Positions 1 through 7,685 are shown, numbered from the stretch's first letter. The stretch is 54,325 nucleotides of DNA from Caulobacteraceae bacterium (GCA_009773335.1 WRPF01000030.1:1-54325), one strand, 5' to 3'. The notes: generated by a model from the sequence alone, not told the origin. Numbers and translations: made by a program.

Positions 1-122
1 CGCGCCGCGATGACCGGGCTCGCGAGCGTGCGCCCGTGCGCCGCCCCAAGCGCGACCTGCTCTGCGCCGATCGCTTGCACCGCCGCGAGCATGGCCGCGC
101 GCGCTTCGGCGACGCTCGTCAC
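1..122 (-). CDS. moeA: Molybdopterin molybdenumtransferase MoeA, N-terminal fragment
   Basis: Only the first 40 codons are in the window; the gene runs off the left edge. The start is a GTG whose GTGA overlaps the stop of moaC. The translated start (reading TSVAEARAAMLAAVQAIGA, then GRTLASPVIAA) is typical of the MoeA N-terminal segment, which precedes the PPFAVSAMDGYA-type region in full-length proteins. MoeA inserts molybdate into adenylylated molybdopterin, the last step of Moco assembly before nucleotide attachment. It is the last visible gene of the ytfE-moaD-tauE-moaE-moaB-moaC-moeA operon. The call rests on a short stretch plus strong context. Confidence 0.75.
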   Translation of the reverse strand, partial: MTSVAEARAAMLAAVQAIGAEQVALGAAHGRTLASPVIAA

Positions 123-607
123 GGTTCAGCCCTGAAGCTGCCTGACGCGCCGCCGCTTTTCTCGAGCAGGCGCACGCCCTCGATCCGCATGCCGCGGTCG
201 CGGGCCTTCAGCATGTCGTAGACCGTCAGCCCGGCCACGCTCACCGCCGTCAGCGCCTCCATTTCAACCCCCGTCTGTCCCGTGGCCCGCGCCCGCGCGG
301 TGATGACGAAGCCCGGCAGGGTTTCATCCGGCGCCACCTCGACGACGAGGCTGGTCAGCGCGATCGGATGGCACAGCGGAATGAGTTCGCTGGCGCGTTT
401 TCCCGCCATGACGCCGGCGATTTCCGCAATGGCGCGCACATCGCCTTTTCCGGTTCCCCCGGCGCGCGCCGCCTCGAAGGTGTCGCGCGCCATCACGACG
501 CGCGCCTCCGCCAGCGCCTCGCGCGCCGTCGCCGGCTTGTCGCCGACATCGACCATGCGCGCGCGGCCTGCGGCGTCGAAGTGTGTCAGATGGTCAGGCA
601 CAGTCAT
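119..607 (-). CDS. moaC: Cyclic pyranopterin monophosphate synthase MoaC
   Basis: MoaC converts the MoaA product (3',8-cyclo-dihydro-GTP) into cyclic pyranopterin monophosphate in the first committed stage of Moco synthesis. The family signatures KRASELIPLCHPIAL and GVEMEALTAVSVAGLTVYDM are both present, the latter carrying the conserved acidic and Thr/Ser residues of the active site. The ATG at 607 gives 162 residues, the usual length, and has GAGG just upstream. An upstream GTG at 622 and ATG at 616 are in frame and would add 5 or 3 residues. The gene overlaps the end of moaB by 14 bases and its stop overlaps the moeA start, so translation is probably coupled. Confidence 0.95.
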   Translation of the reverse strand: MTVPDHLTHFDAAGRARMVDVGDKPATAREALAEARVVMARDTFEAARAGGTGKGDVRAIAEIAGVMAGKRASELIPLCHPIALTSLVVEVAPDETLPGFVITARARATGQTGVEMEALTAVSVAGLTVYDMLKARDRGMRIEGVRLLEKSGGASGSFRAEP

Positions 608-1172
608 GCGCCTCATGCTCACGCAGCCGCGGCATCAGTTCAACCATGTTGCAGGGCATGTGGCGGCTGTCGATCTGCCAACGGATGATCTTGTCCCAGC
701 CGTCCTTGCAGGCGCCGTTCGATCCCGGGAGGCAGAACACGAACACGCCGCGGATGATCCCTGCGAGCGCGCGCGACTGCAACGTCGACAGGCCGACGCT
801 TTCGTAGCTCACCAGATGGAAGATGACGGAGAAGCCCTCGATGCGCTTTTCCAGCAGCGGCTCGATCGCCTCGGGCGTCACGTCGCGCCCGGTCAGGCCT
901 GTGCCGCCGGTGGTGAGGACCACATCGACGTCGCCGCCGTCGACCAGTCGCGTGACCTCTTGCCGGATCTGGCCGACATCGTCCTTCACCACGCTGCGCG
1001 ACGCGAGCAGATGCCCATCCGCCTGCAACCGCTTGGCGAGCAGCGCGCCGGACGTGTCGGTGTCCAGGGTGCGCGTGTCGGACACCGTGATCACCGCGAT
1101 GCGGACAGGCCTGAACGGCAGATCGTCGCGGAGCTCTCCGCCCGGCGAGAGCGTTACGGGGTCGGGACTCAT
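594..1172 (-). CDS. moaB: Molybdenum cofactor biosynthesis protein MoaB (MogA/MoaB family)
   Basis: MoaB-type proteins bind molybdopterin and, in many bacteria, adenylylate it before MoeA inserts molybdate. The 192-residue protein has the family core IAVITVSDTRTLDTDTSG, the glycine-rich TTGGTGLTGRDVTPEA loop, and a conserved tail with LPGSNGACKDGWDKII that is characteristic of MoaB rather than short MogA. The start overlaps the moaE stop as ATGA. No mogA is present in the window, so this protein may do the adenylylation. The assignment to MoaB is firm; the exact catalytic role in this organism is inferred from the family. Confidence 0.93.
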   Translation of the reverse strand: MSPDPVTLSPGGELRDDLPFRPVRIAVITVSDTRTLDTDTSGALLAKRLQADGHLLASRSVVKDDVGQIRQEVTRLVDGGDVDVVLTTGGTGLTGRDVTPEAIEPLLEKRIEGFSVIFHLVSYESVGLSTLQSRALAGIIRGVFVFCLPGSNGACKDGWDKIIRWQIDSRHMPCNMVELMPRLREHEAHDCA

Positions 1173-1660
1173 GATCTTCCATCCTCACTTGCAGGGTCGT
1201 TCCAGCGACGGGCGGCGGCGACGTCCTCGGCGCGCGGCTCGATCCACCGGCGCTCTTCGCCGGTCTCCTCGCGCTTCCAGAACGGCGCATCGGTCTTCAG
1301 ACGGTCCATGAGACAGTCCACCGCGGCCAGCGCATCCTTGCGGTGTGCGCTCGCGCACGCAACCAGCACGATGGCCTCGCCCGGCGCCATACGCCCGACA
1401 CGATGGATGATGCATACGCCCATGAGATCGAAGCGCGCCCGCGCCTCGTGCACGAATCCGGCGATCGTCCTGTGGGTCAGGTCGGCATAGTGCTCGAGCG
1501 CCAGCGCCTCCGTCTCGCCACCGCGCACGCAGCCCGTGAAGCTCGCGATCGCTCCGGCGTGCGCGTGCGCAGCCCTGAAGGCGGCGATTTCTCCCTCCGG
1601 GTCGAAGGCCTCGCACACGATCCGGACCGCGCGTTCGTCTGTGGCGGGAGGTTCGCTCAT
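1169..1660 (-). CDS. moaE: Molybdopterin synthase catalytic subunit MoaE
   Basis: MoaE forms the heterotetrameric molybdopterin synthase with MoaD and places the dithiolene sulfurs on cyclic pyranopterin monophosphate. The 163-residue protein contains the usual GAIASFTGCVRG segment, LEHYADLTHRTI, IIHRVGRMAPGEAIVLV, and the C-terminal catalytic KTDAPFWKREET region with its conserved lysines. The ATG at 1660 overlaps the stop of the TauE/SafE gene as ATGA. A longer open frame continues upstream, but that part is only a shadow of the transporter gene. moaD lies one gene upstream, on the other side of the transporter. Confidence 0.95.
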   Translation of the reverse strand: MSEPPATDERAVRIVCEAFDPEGEIAAFRAAHAHAGAIASFTGCVRGGETEALALEHYADLTHRTIAGFVHEARARFDLMGVCIIHRVGRMAPGEAIVLVACASAHRKDALAAVDCLMDRLKTDAPFWKREETGEERRWIEPRAEDVAAARRWNDPASEDGRS

Positions 1661-2403
1661 GTGAACACCAGCTTGAGGCCTGCAATCGCCATCACCAGCG
1701 CCAGCGCACGGCGCAGCGTCAGCGTCGAATAACGCGACACGCCGAGCCATGTGCCCACAAGCGCCCCGAGCGCAACCACGCCGACCAGCAATGGCAGGTA
1801 TGCCGGCAAGGCGCGCATGGAGGCGACATTGCCCGCAAGCCCTGCCGCCGAATTGATCACGATGAAGGACGCCGCGATCCCAGTGGTGTCCTTCGCGCGC
1901 GCCCAGTTGAGAAAGATCATCAAGGGCGAGAGGAAGATGCCGCCGCCTGTGCCCGTCAGTCCCGCCAGCAGTCCGATGCCGGCGCCCGCTGTTCCCGAGA
2001 CGAGCGGCGACGGAGGTCTGGGCGCGGTGTCGGCGTTGCGCGCATCCGGCAGGGCGAGGCGCGCCGCAGCGAACAGCAGCACGGCGCCGAGCATCGGCCG
2101 GTAGATGTCTTCCGGCAGCTTGAGGGCGCCGCCCATGAAGGCGAACGGCGCCGCGCCGAGCGCGATCGGCCAGAAAAGCGCCCAGTCGAACCGGCCGGCG
2201 CAAACGAAGCGCCACGCGCCGAACCCCGCCACCAGAATGTTGAGCGCCAGCGCCGTCGGCCGCATGGCCTCGTGCGGGAGCGACAGGAGCGCCATAATCG
2301 CAAGATAGGCGGAGGCGCCGCCGTGCCCCACCGACGAATACAGCGTCGCCGCCACAAAAAACGCCACCGAGAGCAGCCCCAGGGTGGAAGTGTCTATGCC
2401 CAT
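1657..2403 (-). CDS. TauE/SafE family membrane transporter
   Basis: This is a 248-residue polytopic inner-membrane protein of the TauE/SafE (sulfite exporter-like) family. About eight hydrophobic segments can be seen, arranged as two similar halves. The glycine-rich motifs GHGGASAYLAIMAL near the N-terminus and GLTGTGGGIFLSPLMIF in the second half are the family's internal repeat signature. Members export or import sulfite, sulfonates or other small anions. The gene is wedged between moaD and moaE, with a 16-base gap to moaD and a 4-base overlap with moaE, so it is co-transcribed with Moco genes. Its substrate is unknown; a sulfur oxyanion is the family-based guess, and molybdate cannot be excluded. 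Confidence 0.88.
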   Translation of the reverse strand: MGIDTSTLGLLSVAFFVAATLYSSVGHGGASAYLAIMALLSLPHEAMRPTALALNILVAGFGAWRFVCAGRFDWALFWPIALGAAPFAFMGGALKLPEDIYRPMLGAVLLFAAARLALPDARNADTAPRPPSPLVSGTAGAGIGLLAGLTGTGGGIFLSPLMIFLNWARAKDTTGIAASFIVINSAAGLAGNVASMRALPAYLPLLVGVVALGALVGTWLGVSRYSTLTLRRALALVMAIAGLKLVFT

Positions 2404-2419
2404 GCAGCATCAGACCCCG

Positions 2420-2674
2420 TCATCCGCCGGAGAACGGCGGCATGAAGGCCACTTCGTCGCCGGGGTGAATGACCAGGTCGACGGACCGCGGCGCGATTGT
2501 GGCGTTCACGGCCACGCGTGTCGACTCCGCCTGCAGCGCGCGGGCAAGATCGTCATCTCCCGACGCCACAAGCCGACGGAATGCATCCAGCGACAGGGCG
2601 CCGTCAAATGGCACGGGTCTTTCACTGCACTGGGCGATGTCGCGCAACCGCCCGAAGAACATCACCCGCGCCAT
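2420..2674 (-). CDS. moaD: Molybdopterin synthase sulfur carrier subunit MoaD
   Basis: MoaD is the ubiquitin-fold small subunit of molybdopterin synthase; its C-terminal glycine carries the thiocarboxylate sulfur. The 84-residue protein starts MARVMFFGRLRDIAQ and ends VIHPGDEVAFMPPFSGG, with the required terminal Gly-Gly and the PGDEVAFMPP family motif. The frame stays open upstream, but the ATG at 2674 gives the standard MoaD length and leaves 7 bases to the ytfE stop. It is the second gene of the operon, directly after ytfE and before the TauE/SafE gene. Confidence 0.93.
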   Translation of the reverse strand: MARVMFFGRLRDIAQCSERPVPFDGALSLDAFRRLVASGDDDLARALQAESTRVAVNATIAPRSVDLVIHPGDEVAFMPPFSGG

Positions 2675-2681
2675 GGCGCCC

Positions 2682-3368
2682 TCAATGCTTGCCGCCGCAC
2701 CCGCAGACGCCGGCGCTCTCGCCGCCGTCGAACTTCGCAAACAGCACGTTGTTCTCAAGATGTATATGCTCACGCAGATCGCCGTCGAGCTTGGCGCAAC
2801 CGGCATAGAGCGCGCGCCACGTCGTGCACGCGCCATCGGGCGGCGCGAAGGCGTTGGTCAGCTGCGCCAGTCTCTCGAGGCGTTCGCCGTGTTCGAGGTG
2901 TTCGGCGCGCATGCGCGAGATCGGCATACCCGCCATCGCGCCCCGCCCTGAAGTGAGCATGGGAAAGAGGACCGCCTCCTCCTTCGTCATGTGATCCTCA
3001 AGCTCCCCCGCCGTCTCCTCCAGGAACGCCGCCAGTCCCTTCGGACAGTCCGGGTGCTCGCGGTGAACCGCCTCTACGCGCCGCGCGAGACGGATCAGTT
3101 CGGGCAGCTCGCGGCGGTGGGTTTCATGGAAACGGCTGACGATCATCGCGATCAGGTCTTCCGTCGCCTCGGGAATGTCCTCGTCCGGCATGGGCGTCAG
3201 GGCGTCGAGTTCGGCGGCGATGGCCGCCGGGTCCAGCCCCCGCAGGCCCGCCGCCTCGGCCAGGGACCGCCCGCCATTGCAGCAGAAGTCGATCCGGTGA
3301 CGGCGAAAGATCGCTGTTGCGCCTGGACGTTCCAGGGCGATGTCCTTGACTGCTTGTTGCTGTAGCAT
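2682..3368 (-). CDS. ytfE: Di-iron iron-sulfur cluster repair protein (YtfE/RIC/ScdA family)
   Basis: Proteins of this family repair iron-sulfur clusters damaged by nitric oxide or oxidants, and some reduce NO at their di-iron site. The 228-residue protein has the short N-terminal ScdA domain with the DFCCNGG motif (Cys29-Cys30) and then a hemerythrin-like four-helix domain. Histidine and glutamate ligands are visible in FHETHRRELPEL, EDHMTKEEAVLFPML, RAEHLEHGERLE and EHIHLENNVLFAKF. It ends with a Cys/Gly/His-rich tail (GVCGCGGKH). It leads the moa operon, so NO repair and Moco synthesis are transcribed together, fitting nitrate respiration that generates nitrite and NO. Two imperfect Fnr-type boxes lie upstream. 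Confidence 0.93.
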   Translation of the reverse strand: MLQQQAVKDIALERPGATAIFRRHRIDFCCNGGRSLAEAAGLRGLDPAAIAAELDALTPMPDEDIPEATEDLIAMIVSRFHETHRRELPELIRLARRVEAVHREHPDCPKGLAAFLEETAGELEDHMTKEEAVLFPMLTSGRGAMAGMPISRMRAEHLEHGERLERLAQLTNAFAPPDGACTTWRALYAGCAKLDGDLREHIHLENNVLFAKFDGGESAGVCGCGGKH

Positions 3369-3432
3369 GTCCCGCCACGCCTCCTGATCTGAGCCTTCGG
3401 CCGCAACCTAGTGCGGCGGTCTCCCGTTGGGT

Positions 3433-3467
3433 TTGATGGATTTGAAGCGGCCGATTGAGCGAGCCCA
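3433..3467 (-). promoter_or_regulatory. Pair of imperfect Fnr-type half-palindromes upstream of ytfE
   Basis: Read leftward, TTCAAATCCATCAA (3446-3433) and TTGGGCTCGCTCAA (3467-3454) each match TTGA-N6-TCAA at seven of eight defined bases. Their centres are 21 bases apart, two helical turns, and lie about 72 and 93 bases before the ytfE ATG. They could serve ytfE, the divergent nrdJ, or both. Two imperfect matches in a 195-base intergenic region are suggestive only. Confidence 0.4.
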
Positions 3468-3563
3468 ATTCCCGACCGGACCTCCGTCATTAGGCTGGAT
3501 CTCGAATCGGTCCCCTCTCAGGGTCTGACGCGGACCTCGAACCGCGCGCGAGGAACTTTACCC

Positions 3564-5783
3564 ATGCCCTTCGACGCCGACATCGCCTCCGAGATCTGGT
3601 CCGCCAAGTACCGCTTCGCGCCGCCGGACGGGCCGCCGGAATCGGGCGTTGACGCCAGTTGGGCGCGTGTCGCGGCGGCGGTCGCCGAAGCGGAGGCGCC
3701 GCGCGATCGCAAGCGGATGAAAGTCCAGTTCGAGCGCGCGCTGGAGGATTTCCGCTTCCTGCCGGCAGGACGTATCCTCGCCGGCGCCGGCACCGGACGC
3801 CAGGTGACGCTCTTCAACTGTTTCGTGATGGGCGAAATCCCCGACCGTCTCGAAGCGATCTTCGCGCATCTGCGTGAAGCCGCCATGACCATGCAGCAGG
3901 GCGGCGGCGTGGGGATGGATTTCTCGACCATTCGCCCACGCGGCGCGCCCGTGCGCGGCGTCGGCGCCGAGGCGTCCGGTCCGCTCTCCTTCATGGACGC
4001 CTGGGACGCCATGTGCCGGACCGTGATGAGCGCCGGCGCGCGGCGCGGCGCGATGATGGGCTGCCTGCGGATCGACCATCCCGAGATCGAAGACTTCATC
4101 GAGGCCAAGCGCGACCCTGCGCGCCTGCGCAACTTCAATCTCTCCGTGCTCGTTACGGACGCCTTCATGTCAGCGCTCGCCGACGATGGCGACTTCCCGT
4201 TGCGGTTCGGGGATCAGGTCTATCGTACGATCAAGGCGCGCGACCTGTGGGGGCGCCTCATGCGCGCAACCTACGACGGCGCCGAGCCAGGCGTCATCTT
4301 CATCGACCGCGTCAACGCGCTGAACAACCTCGCGGAGGTCGAGACCATTTCCGCCACCAACCCCTGCGGCGAGCAACCCCTGCCGCCCTATGGCGCGTGC
4401 CTGCTCGGCGCCATCAATCTGGCGAAACTGGTGAATGCGCCGTTCTCTGCCGACGCTGGCGTGGACGAAACCGCACTGGGCGACCTGACGGCCACTGCGG
4501 TGCGCATGCTCGACAACGTCGTCGACATTTCACGGTATCCGCTGCCGCAGCAGGAAGAGGAAGCGAAATCCAAACGACGCATCGGGCTCGGCGTCACAGG
4601 CTTGGCCGACGCGCTGATCTTCTGCGGCAAACGCTACGGGTCCGATGACGGAATCGCAGCGACCGAACGCTGGCTCGCCACGATCAAACGCGCCGCCTAT
4701 CGTGCTTCTGCGATGCTCGCTGAGGAGAAAGGACCGTTTCCCCTCTGGCGCCCGGAGATGCTGGACAGACCGAACCTCATGTCGCTGGACGACGAGACGC
4801 GCGCGCTCGTGGCCGCGCATGGCCTGCGCAACGCCTGCCTGACGACGATAGCGCCGACAGGCACCACATCACTCGTGGCGGGCAATGTGTCTTCAGGCAT
4901 CGAGCCCGTGTTCGCCTTTTCCTATATCCGCAAGGTTCGCCAGCCGGACGGGTCTTCCCGCGAGGAGGCCGTGGAGGACTACGCACTCGCAAAATGGCGG
5001 GAGATGAACGGCGACGCGCCGCCACCCGCCGACACGTTCGTGAGCGCCCAGACGCTCGCCCCGATCGATCACCTCCGCATGCAGGCGGCCGCCCAGACGC
5101 ACATCGACAGCGCGATCTCGAAGACCGTAAATTGCCCGGAGGATATTCCGTTCGAGGCGTTCGCGAACATCTACCAGACCGCATACGACCTCGGATGCAA
5201 GGGCTGCACGACCTATCGTCCGAACGCGATCACGGGGTCGGTCCTGTCTGCGGCGCCAACAGCGCCGTCCATCGAACCGACCGACGCTTCCCCATCAGCC
5301 CTGCCGAAGCGCCCTGCGCGACTGAGCGGCGCCACATACAAGGTGAAATGGCCCGACAGCGAACACGCGCTCTATGTCACGATCAACGACGTCGAAGAGG
5401 GTGACGGCATGCGTCCCTTCGAGATCTTCCTGAACTCCAAGAACATGGAGCACTACGCGTGGAGTCTTGCGCTGACGCGCATGATGTCGGCGGTGTTCCG
5501 GCGCGGCGGCGATGTGCGCTTCGTGGCCGAGGAGCTCAAGGCCGTGTTCGATCCCCGGGGCGGCGCGTGGATCGGCGGGCGGTATGTTCCCAGCGTCCTC
5601 GCAGCGATCGGGGACATCGTGCAGCAACATCTGGACGGCGTGGCAGTGGCGCCGTCGGCGGAAGCGCCCGTGTCGTCGGTCGCGCCGCGCATGCGCGGCT
5701 GTCCCAGATGCGGCGCCGCGGGCCTTGTGCGCAAGGAAGGCTGCGACAGCTGCCTTGAGTGCGGCTATTCGAAGTGCGGGTGA
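3564..5783 (+). CDS. nrdJ: Adenosylcobalamin-dependent ribonucleotide reductase, class II
   Basis: The 739-residue enzyme reduces ribonucleotides using an adenosylcobalamin-generated thiyl radical and needs no oxygen. Landmarks are LFNCFVMG (Cys86, first redox cysteine), the radical-site loop NPCGEQPLPPYG (Asn266, Cys268, Glu270), APTGTTSLVAGN, KTVNCPEDIP (probable second redox cysteine), a TSCPD-type domain around residues 590-680, and a C-terminal cysteine-rich ribbon (CPRCG...CLECGYSKCG). That tail likely exchanges disulfides with thioredoxin. It stands alone and rightward between two leftward operons, and its 3' end overlaps mobA by 19 bases. I see no cobalamin riboswitch in its leader. 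Placement within the nitrate module suits DNA synthesis without oxygen. Confidence 0.95.
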   Translation: MPFDADIASEIWSAKYRFAPPDGPPESGVDASWARVAAAVAEAEAPRDRKRMKVQFERALEDFRFLPAGRILAGAGTGRQVTLFNCFVMGEIPDRLEAIFAHLREAAMTMQQGGGVGMDFSTIRPRGAPVRGVGAEASGPLSFMDAWDAMCRTVMSAGARRGAMMGCLRIDHPEIEDFIEAKRDPARLRNFNLSVLVTDAFMSALADDGDFPLRFGDQVYRTIKARDLWGRLMRATYDGAEPGVIFIDRVNALNNLAEVETISATNPCGEQPLPPYGACLLGAINLAKLVNAPFSADAGVDETALGDLTATAVRMLDNVVDISRYPLPQQEEEAKSKRRIGLGVTGLADALIFCGKRYGSDDGIAATERWLATIKRAAYRASAMLAEEKGPFPLWRPEMLDRPNLMSLDDETRALVAAHGLRNACLTTIAPTGTTSLVAGNVSSGIEPVFAFSYIRKVRQPDGSSREEAVEDYALAKWREMNGDAPPPADTFVSAQTLAPIDHLRMQAAAQTHIDSAISKTVNCPEDIPFEAFANIYQTAYDLGCKGCTTYRPNAITGSVLSAAPTAPSIEPTDASPSALPKRPARLSGATYKVKWPDSEHALYVTINDVEEGDGMRPFEIFLNSKNMEHYAWSLALTRMMSAVFRRGGDVRFVAEELKAVFDPRGGAWIGGRYVPSVLAAIGDIVQQHLDGVAVAPSAEAPVSSVAPRMRGCPRCGAAGLVRKEGCDSCLECGYSKCG

Positions 5784-6457
5784 GCGAGCCGTCCCTCTGC
5801 GACAACCAGATCGTCAGGCGTGTTCACATTGAAGAACGGATCTGGCGCGCCGGGCGGCCACACCTCGACGGCATAGCCGACCGCCTCCGCCAGACCAGTG
5901 AGCGAGGCGCGACCGGATTGCGCATAAACCGACAGCGCGGGGCCGATGTCGGTACGCCAGAGGCCGCAGGCGAGGTGAAGGCGCCCCAGGCTTGAAGGTA
6001 TCACAATGCGGGCGTCGGGCCGCGCGCGGGCGTACAGCCGCGACGCGAGATCATGCGGTAGGAACGGCGCATCACACGGAACGCTCAACATGTAGCGGCG
6101 CCCCTTGGCACGAGCCCACTGAAGGCCAGCCGAAAGCGCCGCGAGCGGCCCAGCGATCTCCGGGGTGTCCGCGATCATCTCCACGCCGTCTTGCGGGGCG
6201 ATCTGATCCAGCCGTCGCACGCCAATGGCGATCGGCCCTCCGTGGCGACGTGCGGCTTCCAGCGCAACGCTCAGGAGCGGTCGACCGGCGAGCAGGCGCG
6301 CCGGCTTGCCGCCGCCCATGCGACGTCCTTCCCCGCCCGCAAGGACAAACACGGCGACATCGCTGACGTCGCCCATGGGCGTGAAGCCCAGCAGTTCCTC
6401 GCTGGCGCTGCAGGGCGAGGACGCCACTTCGATCGGCTCAACGTGCTTTGGCGTCAT
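5765..6457 (-). CDS. mobA: Molybdenum cofactor guanylyltransferase MobA
   Basis: MobA attaches GMP to Moco to make the bis-MGD form needed by nitrate reductase NarG. The nucleotide-binding signature VFVLAGGEGRRMGGGKPARLL follows an N-terminal stretch, and later come IADTPEIAGPLAALSAGLQWA, LSVPCDAPFLP and FFNVNTPDDL, all typical of MobA. I give the ATG at 6457, which has AAGGG nine bases upstream. The ATG at 6376 would give a 204-residue protein starting MGDVSDVAVFVLAGG, closer to usual MobA length, so the first 27 residues are uncertain. It appears to be the last gene of the long nar operon, 75 bases after the hemerythrin gene. Confidence 0.93.
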   Translation of the reverse strand: MTPKHVEPIEVASSPCSASEELLGFTPMGDVSDVAVFVLAGGEGRRMGGGKPARLLAGRPLLSVALEAARRHGGPIAIGVRRLDQIAPQDGVEMIADTPEIAGPLAALSAGLQWARAKGRRYMLSVPCDAPFLPHDLASRLYARARPDARIVIPSSLGRLHLACGLWRTDIGPALSVYAQSGRASLTGLAEAVGYAVEVWPPGAPDPFFNVNTPDDLVVAEGRLAHPHFE

Positions 6458-6532
6458 CACCTCTCACCCTTTCGCGAGCGATCGAACGAACCGACTGAGC
6501 CAGAGCACGGCTTCGATCATCCCTCCACACTG

Positions 6533-7099
6533 TCAGAGAGTAACGCCGCGTCGCGCCGCCAGACTCCGGCTCAAGGCCTCGAGGTCGGACGCAAGTAGAC
6601 GTCGGCGCGCCATCGGCATGACCACGGCATTCTCGAGCGCCACATGGTTCTTCTCAAGCCGCGCGAGGCGCTGGAACGCATCTGCGCATCCCGGAAATGT
6701 CGATGGCGCGACCTTCTTTTCCAGCGCAGCGACAAGATAGGTGCGCACGATCCTGGCCTGATCCTGATCTGCGGCATGGTCGACGGAAAGGCGATCGAGA
6801 ACGTCGTCTATTTCATCCTCCGCCTCACAGCGTCTCCGCAGCAGAGGAAACAGATCTTCCTCTTCGTCGAGGACGTGGAGGGTAAGGTCGTTGCGGATGA
6901 AGTCATCCGTTGTCGCAATCAGGGTCGCATCAAAGAGCGGCGCGGCGGCGAGATGCTCAAGAACCCGGCACATCTGACGGTGCCGATAGTGCTCAGCGAA
7001 GAGAAATTCCAGAGGTTCGCGAAGCAAACCGGGTGGCGAGGACTCGATGCCGCCAGGACTGATCGGCCCGCAGCTAGTCACATGTTCCTCGTTGGTCAT
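6533..7099 (-). CDS. Hemerythrin domain protein of the nar operon
   Basis: The 188-residue soluble protein has a hemerythrin-like four-helix fold with candidate di-iron ligands in FAEHYRHRQMCRVLEHL, LTLHVLDEEEDLFPLLRRR, DRLSVDHAADQDQAR and LEKNHVALENAVVMPMAR. It lacks the ScdA N-terminal domain of YtfE. Its ATG overlaps the stop of the PpiC-like gene as ATGA, so it is translationally coupled to the nar operon. Hemerythrin-type proteins bind oxygen, NO or iron, or repair di-iron and iron-sulfur centres. A role in protecting or maturing the nitrate reductase is inferred from position only. Confidence 0.85.
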   Translation of the reverse strand: MTNEEHVTSCGPISPGGIESSPPGLLREPLEFLFAEHYRHRQMCRVLEHLAAAPLFDATLIATTDDFIRNDLTLHVLDEEEDLFPLLRRRCEAEDEIDDVLDRLSVDHAADQDQARIVRTYLVAALEKKVAPSTFPGCADAFQRLARLEKNHVALENAVVMPMARRRLLASDLEALSRSLAARRGVTL

Positions 7100-7680
7100 G
7101 GGCCACTCTCCCCGAGAATGTTCAGCCCCTCGATGCGGGCTGAACGCACCAGTCGGGCGACGTACGCCGTGGAGGCGCCAACCCAGGCGCGCGCCATCAG
7201 CCGATCGCGGATCACCGGCTCCATTTTGTCGAACGACAGGGGAAACGCGCTGCGCCGCGCTTCATAGACCCGGCGGCATTCCTCCTGTGTCGGCTCCGCC
7301 GGCGGCGCTTCCTGTTCGAGCACCTGCCTCACCAGCGCCTCCTCGTCGCTCTCCCACCGGCCGAGCGCGTCGGTTTCCGGCGCCGGCGCTAGCGCGAGGT
7401 CCCAGGCCCGCCTCAGCAGGAGATGCCGGATCACCAGCGCGCGCGCTGCGGAAGCACGCGCCTCGTCGATATTCTCCGCGTCGTGGTGCTGCACCTCCCT
7501 CGCAATTTCGGCCTCGTCGATGAGAATGCCGTCGACGCGGATCGGCGGCGCATCGAGCGTCAAGCGCGCCGCCGCAGGCGGCGGCGTAGAGCACGATCCT
7601 CCGCATCCGGATGCGGTGTCGAGCAATGGATGGCGCACGCCATCACGGTCCGCGAGCGTATTGATCAGCGTGGTCGACAT
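7096..7680 (-). CDS. NifM/PpiC-like nar-operon protein without a parvulin domain
   Basis: Many proteobacterial narGHJI operons end with a PpiC-type peptidyl-prolyl isomerase. This 194-residue protein looks like such a protein with its catalytic centre missing. The N-terminal SurA/NifM-like helical part is present (IDEAEIAREVQHHDAENIDEAR, split here around residues 53-75, then a helix ending LLLRRAWDLAL), as are PTQEECRRVYEARRSAFPLS and the C-terminal helix IRDRLMARAWVGASTAYVARL. The roughly 90-residue parvulin domain normally lying between them (motif SHIL and its glycine-rich core) is absent. An early cysteine cluster SGCGGSCS is also present. The ATG at 7680 sits 5 bases after narI. It may act as a pure chaperone for nitrate reductase assembly. 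Confidence 0.72.
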   Translation of the reverse strand: MSTTLINTLADRDGVRHPLLDTASGCGGSCSTPPPAAARLTLDAPPIRVDGILIDEAEIAREVQHHDAENIDEARASAARALVIRHLLLRRAWDLALAPAPETDALGRWESDEEALVRQVLEQEAPPAEPTQEECRRVYEARRSAFPLSFDKMEPVIRDRLMARAWVGASTAYVARLVRSARIEGLNILGESGP

Positions 7681-7685
7681 GGCCG

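Noticed and set aside
3369-3563. Cobalamin riboswitch before the B12-dependent reductase
   Set aside because: The leader is short and I see none of the conserved B12-box sequence.
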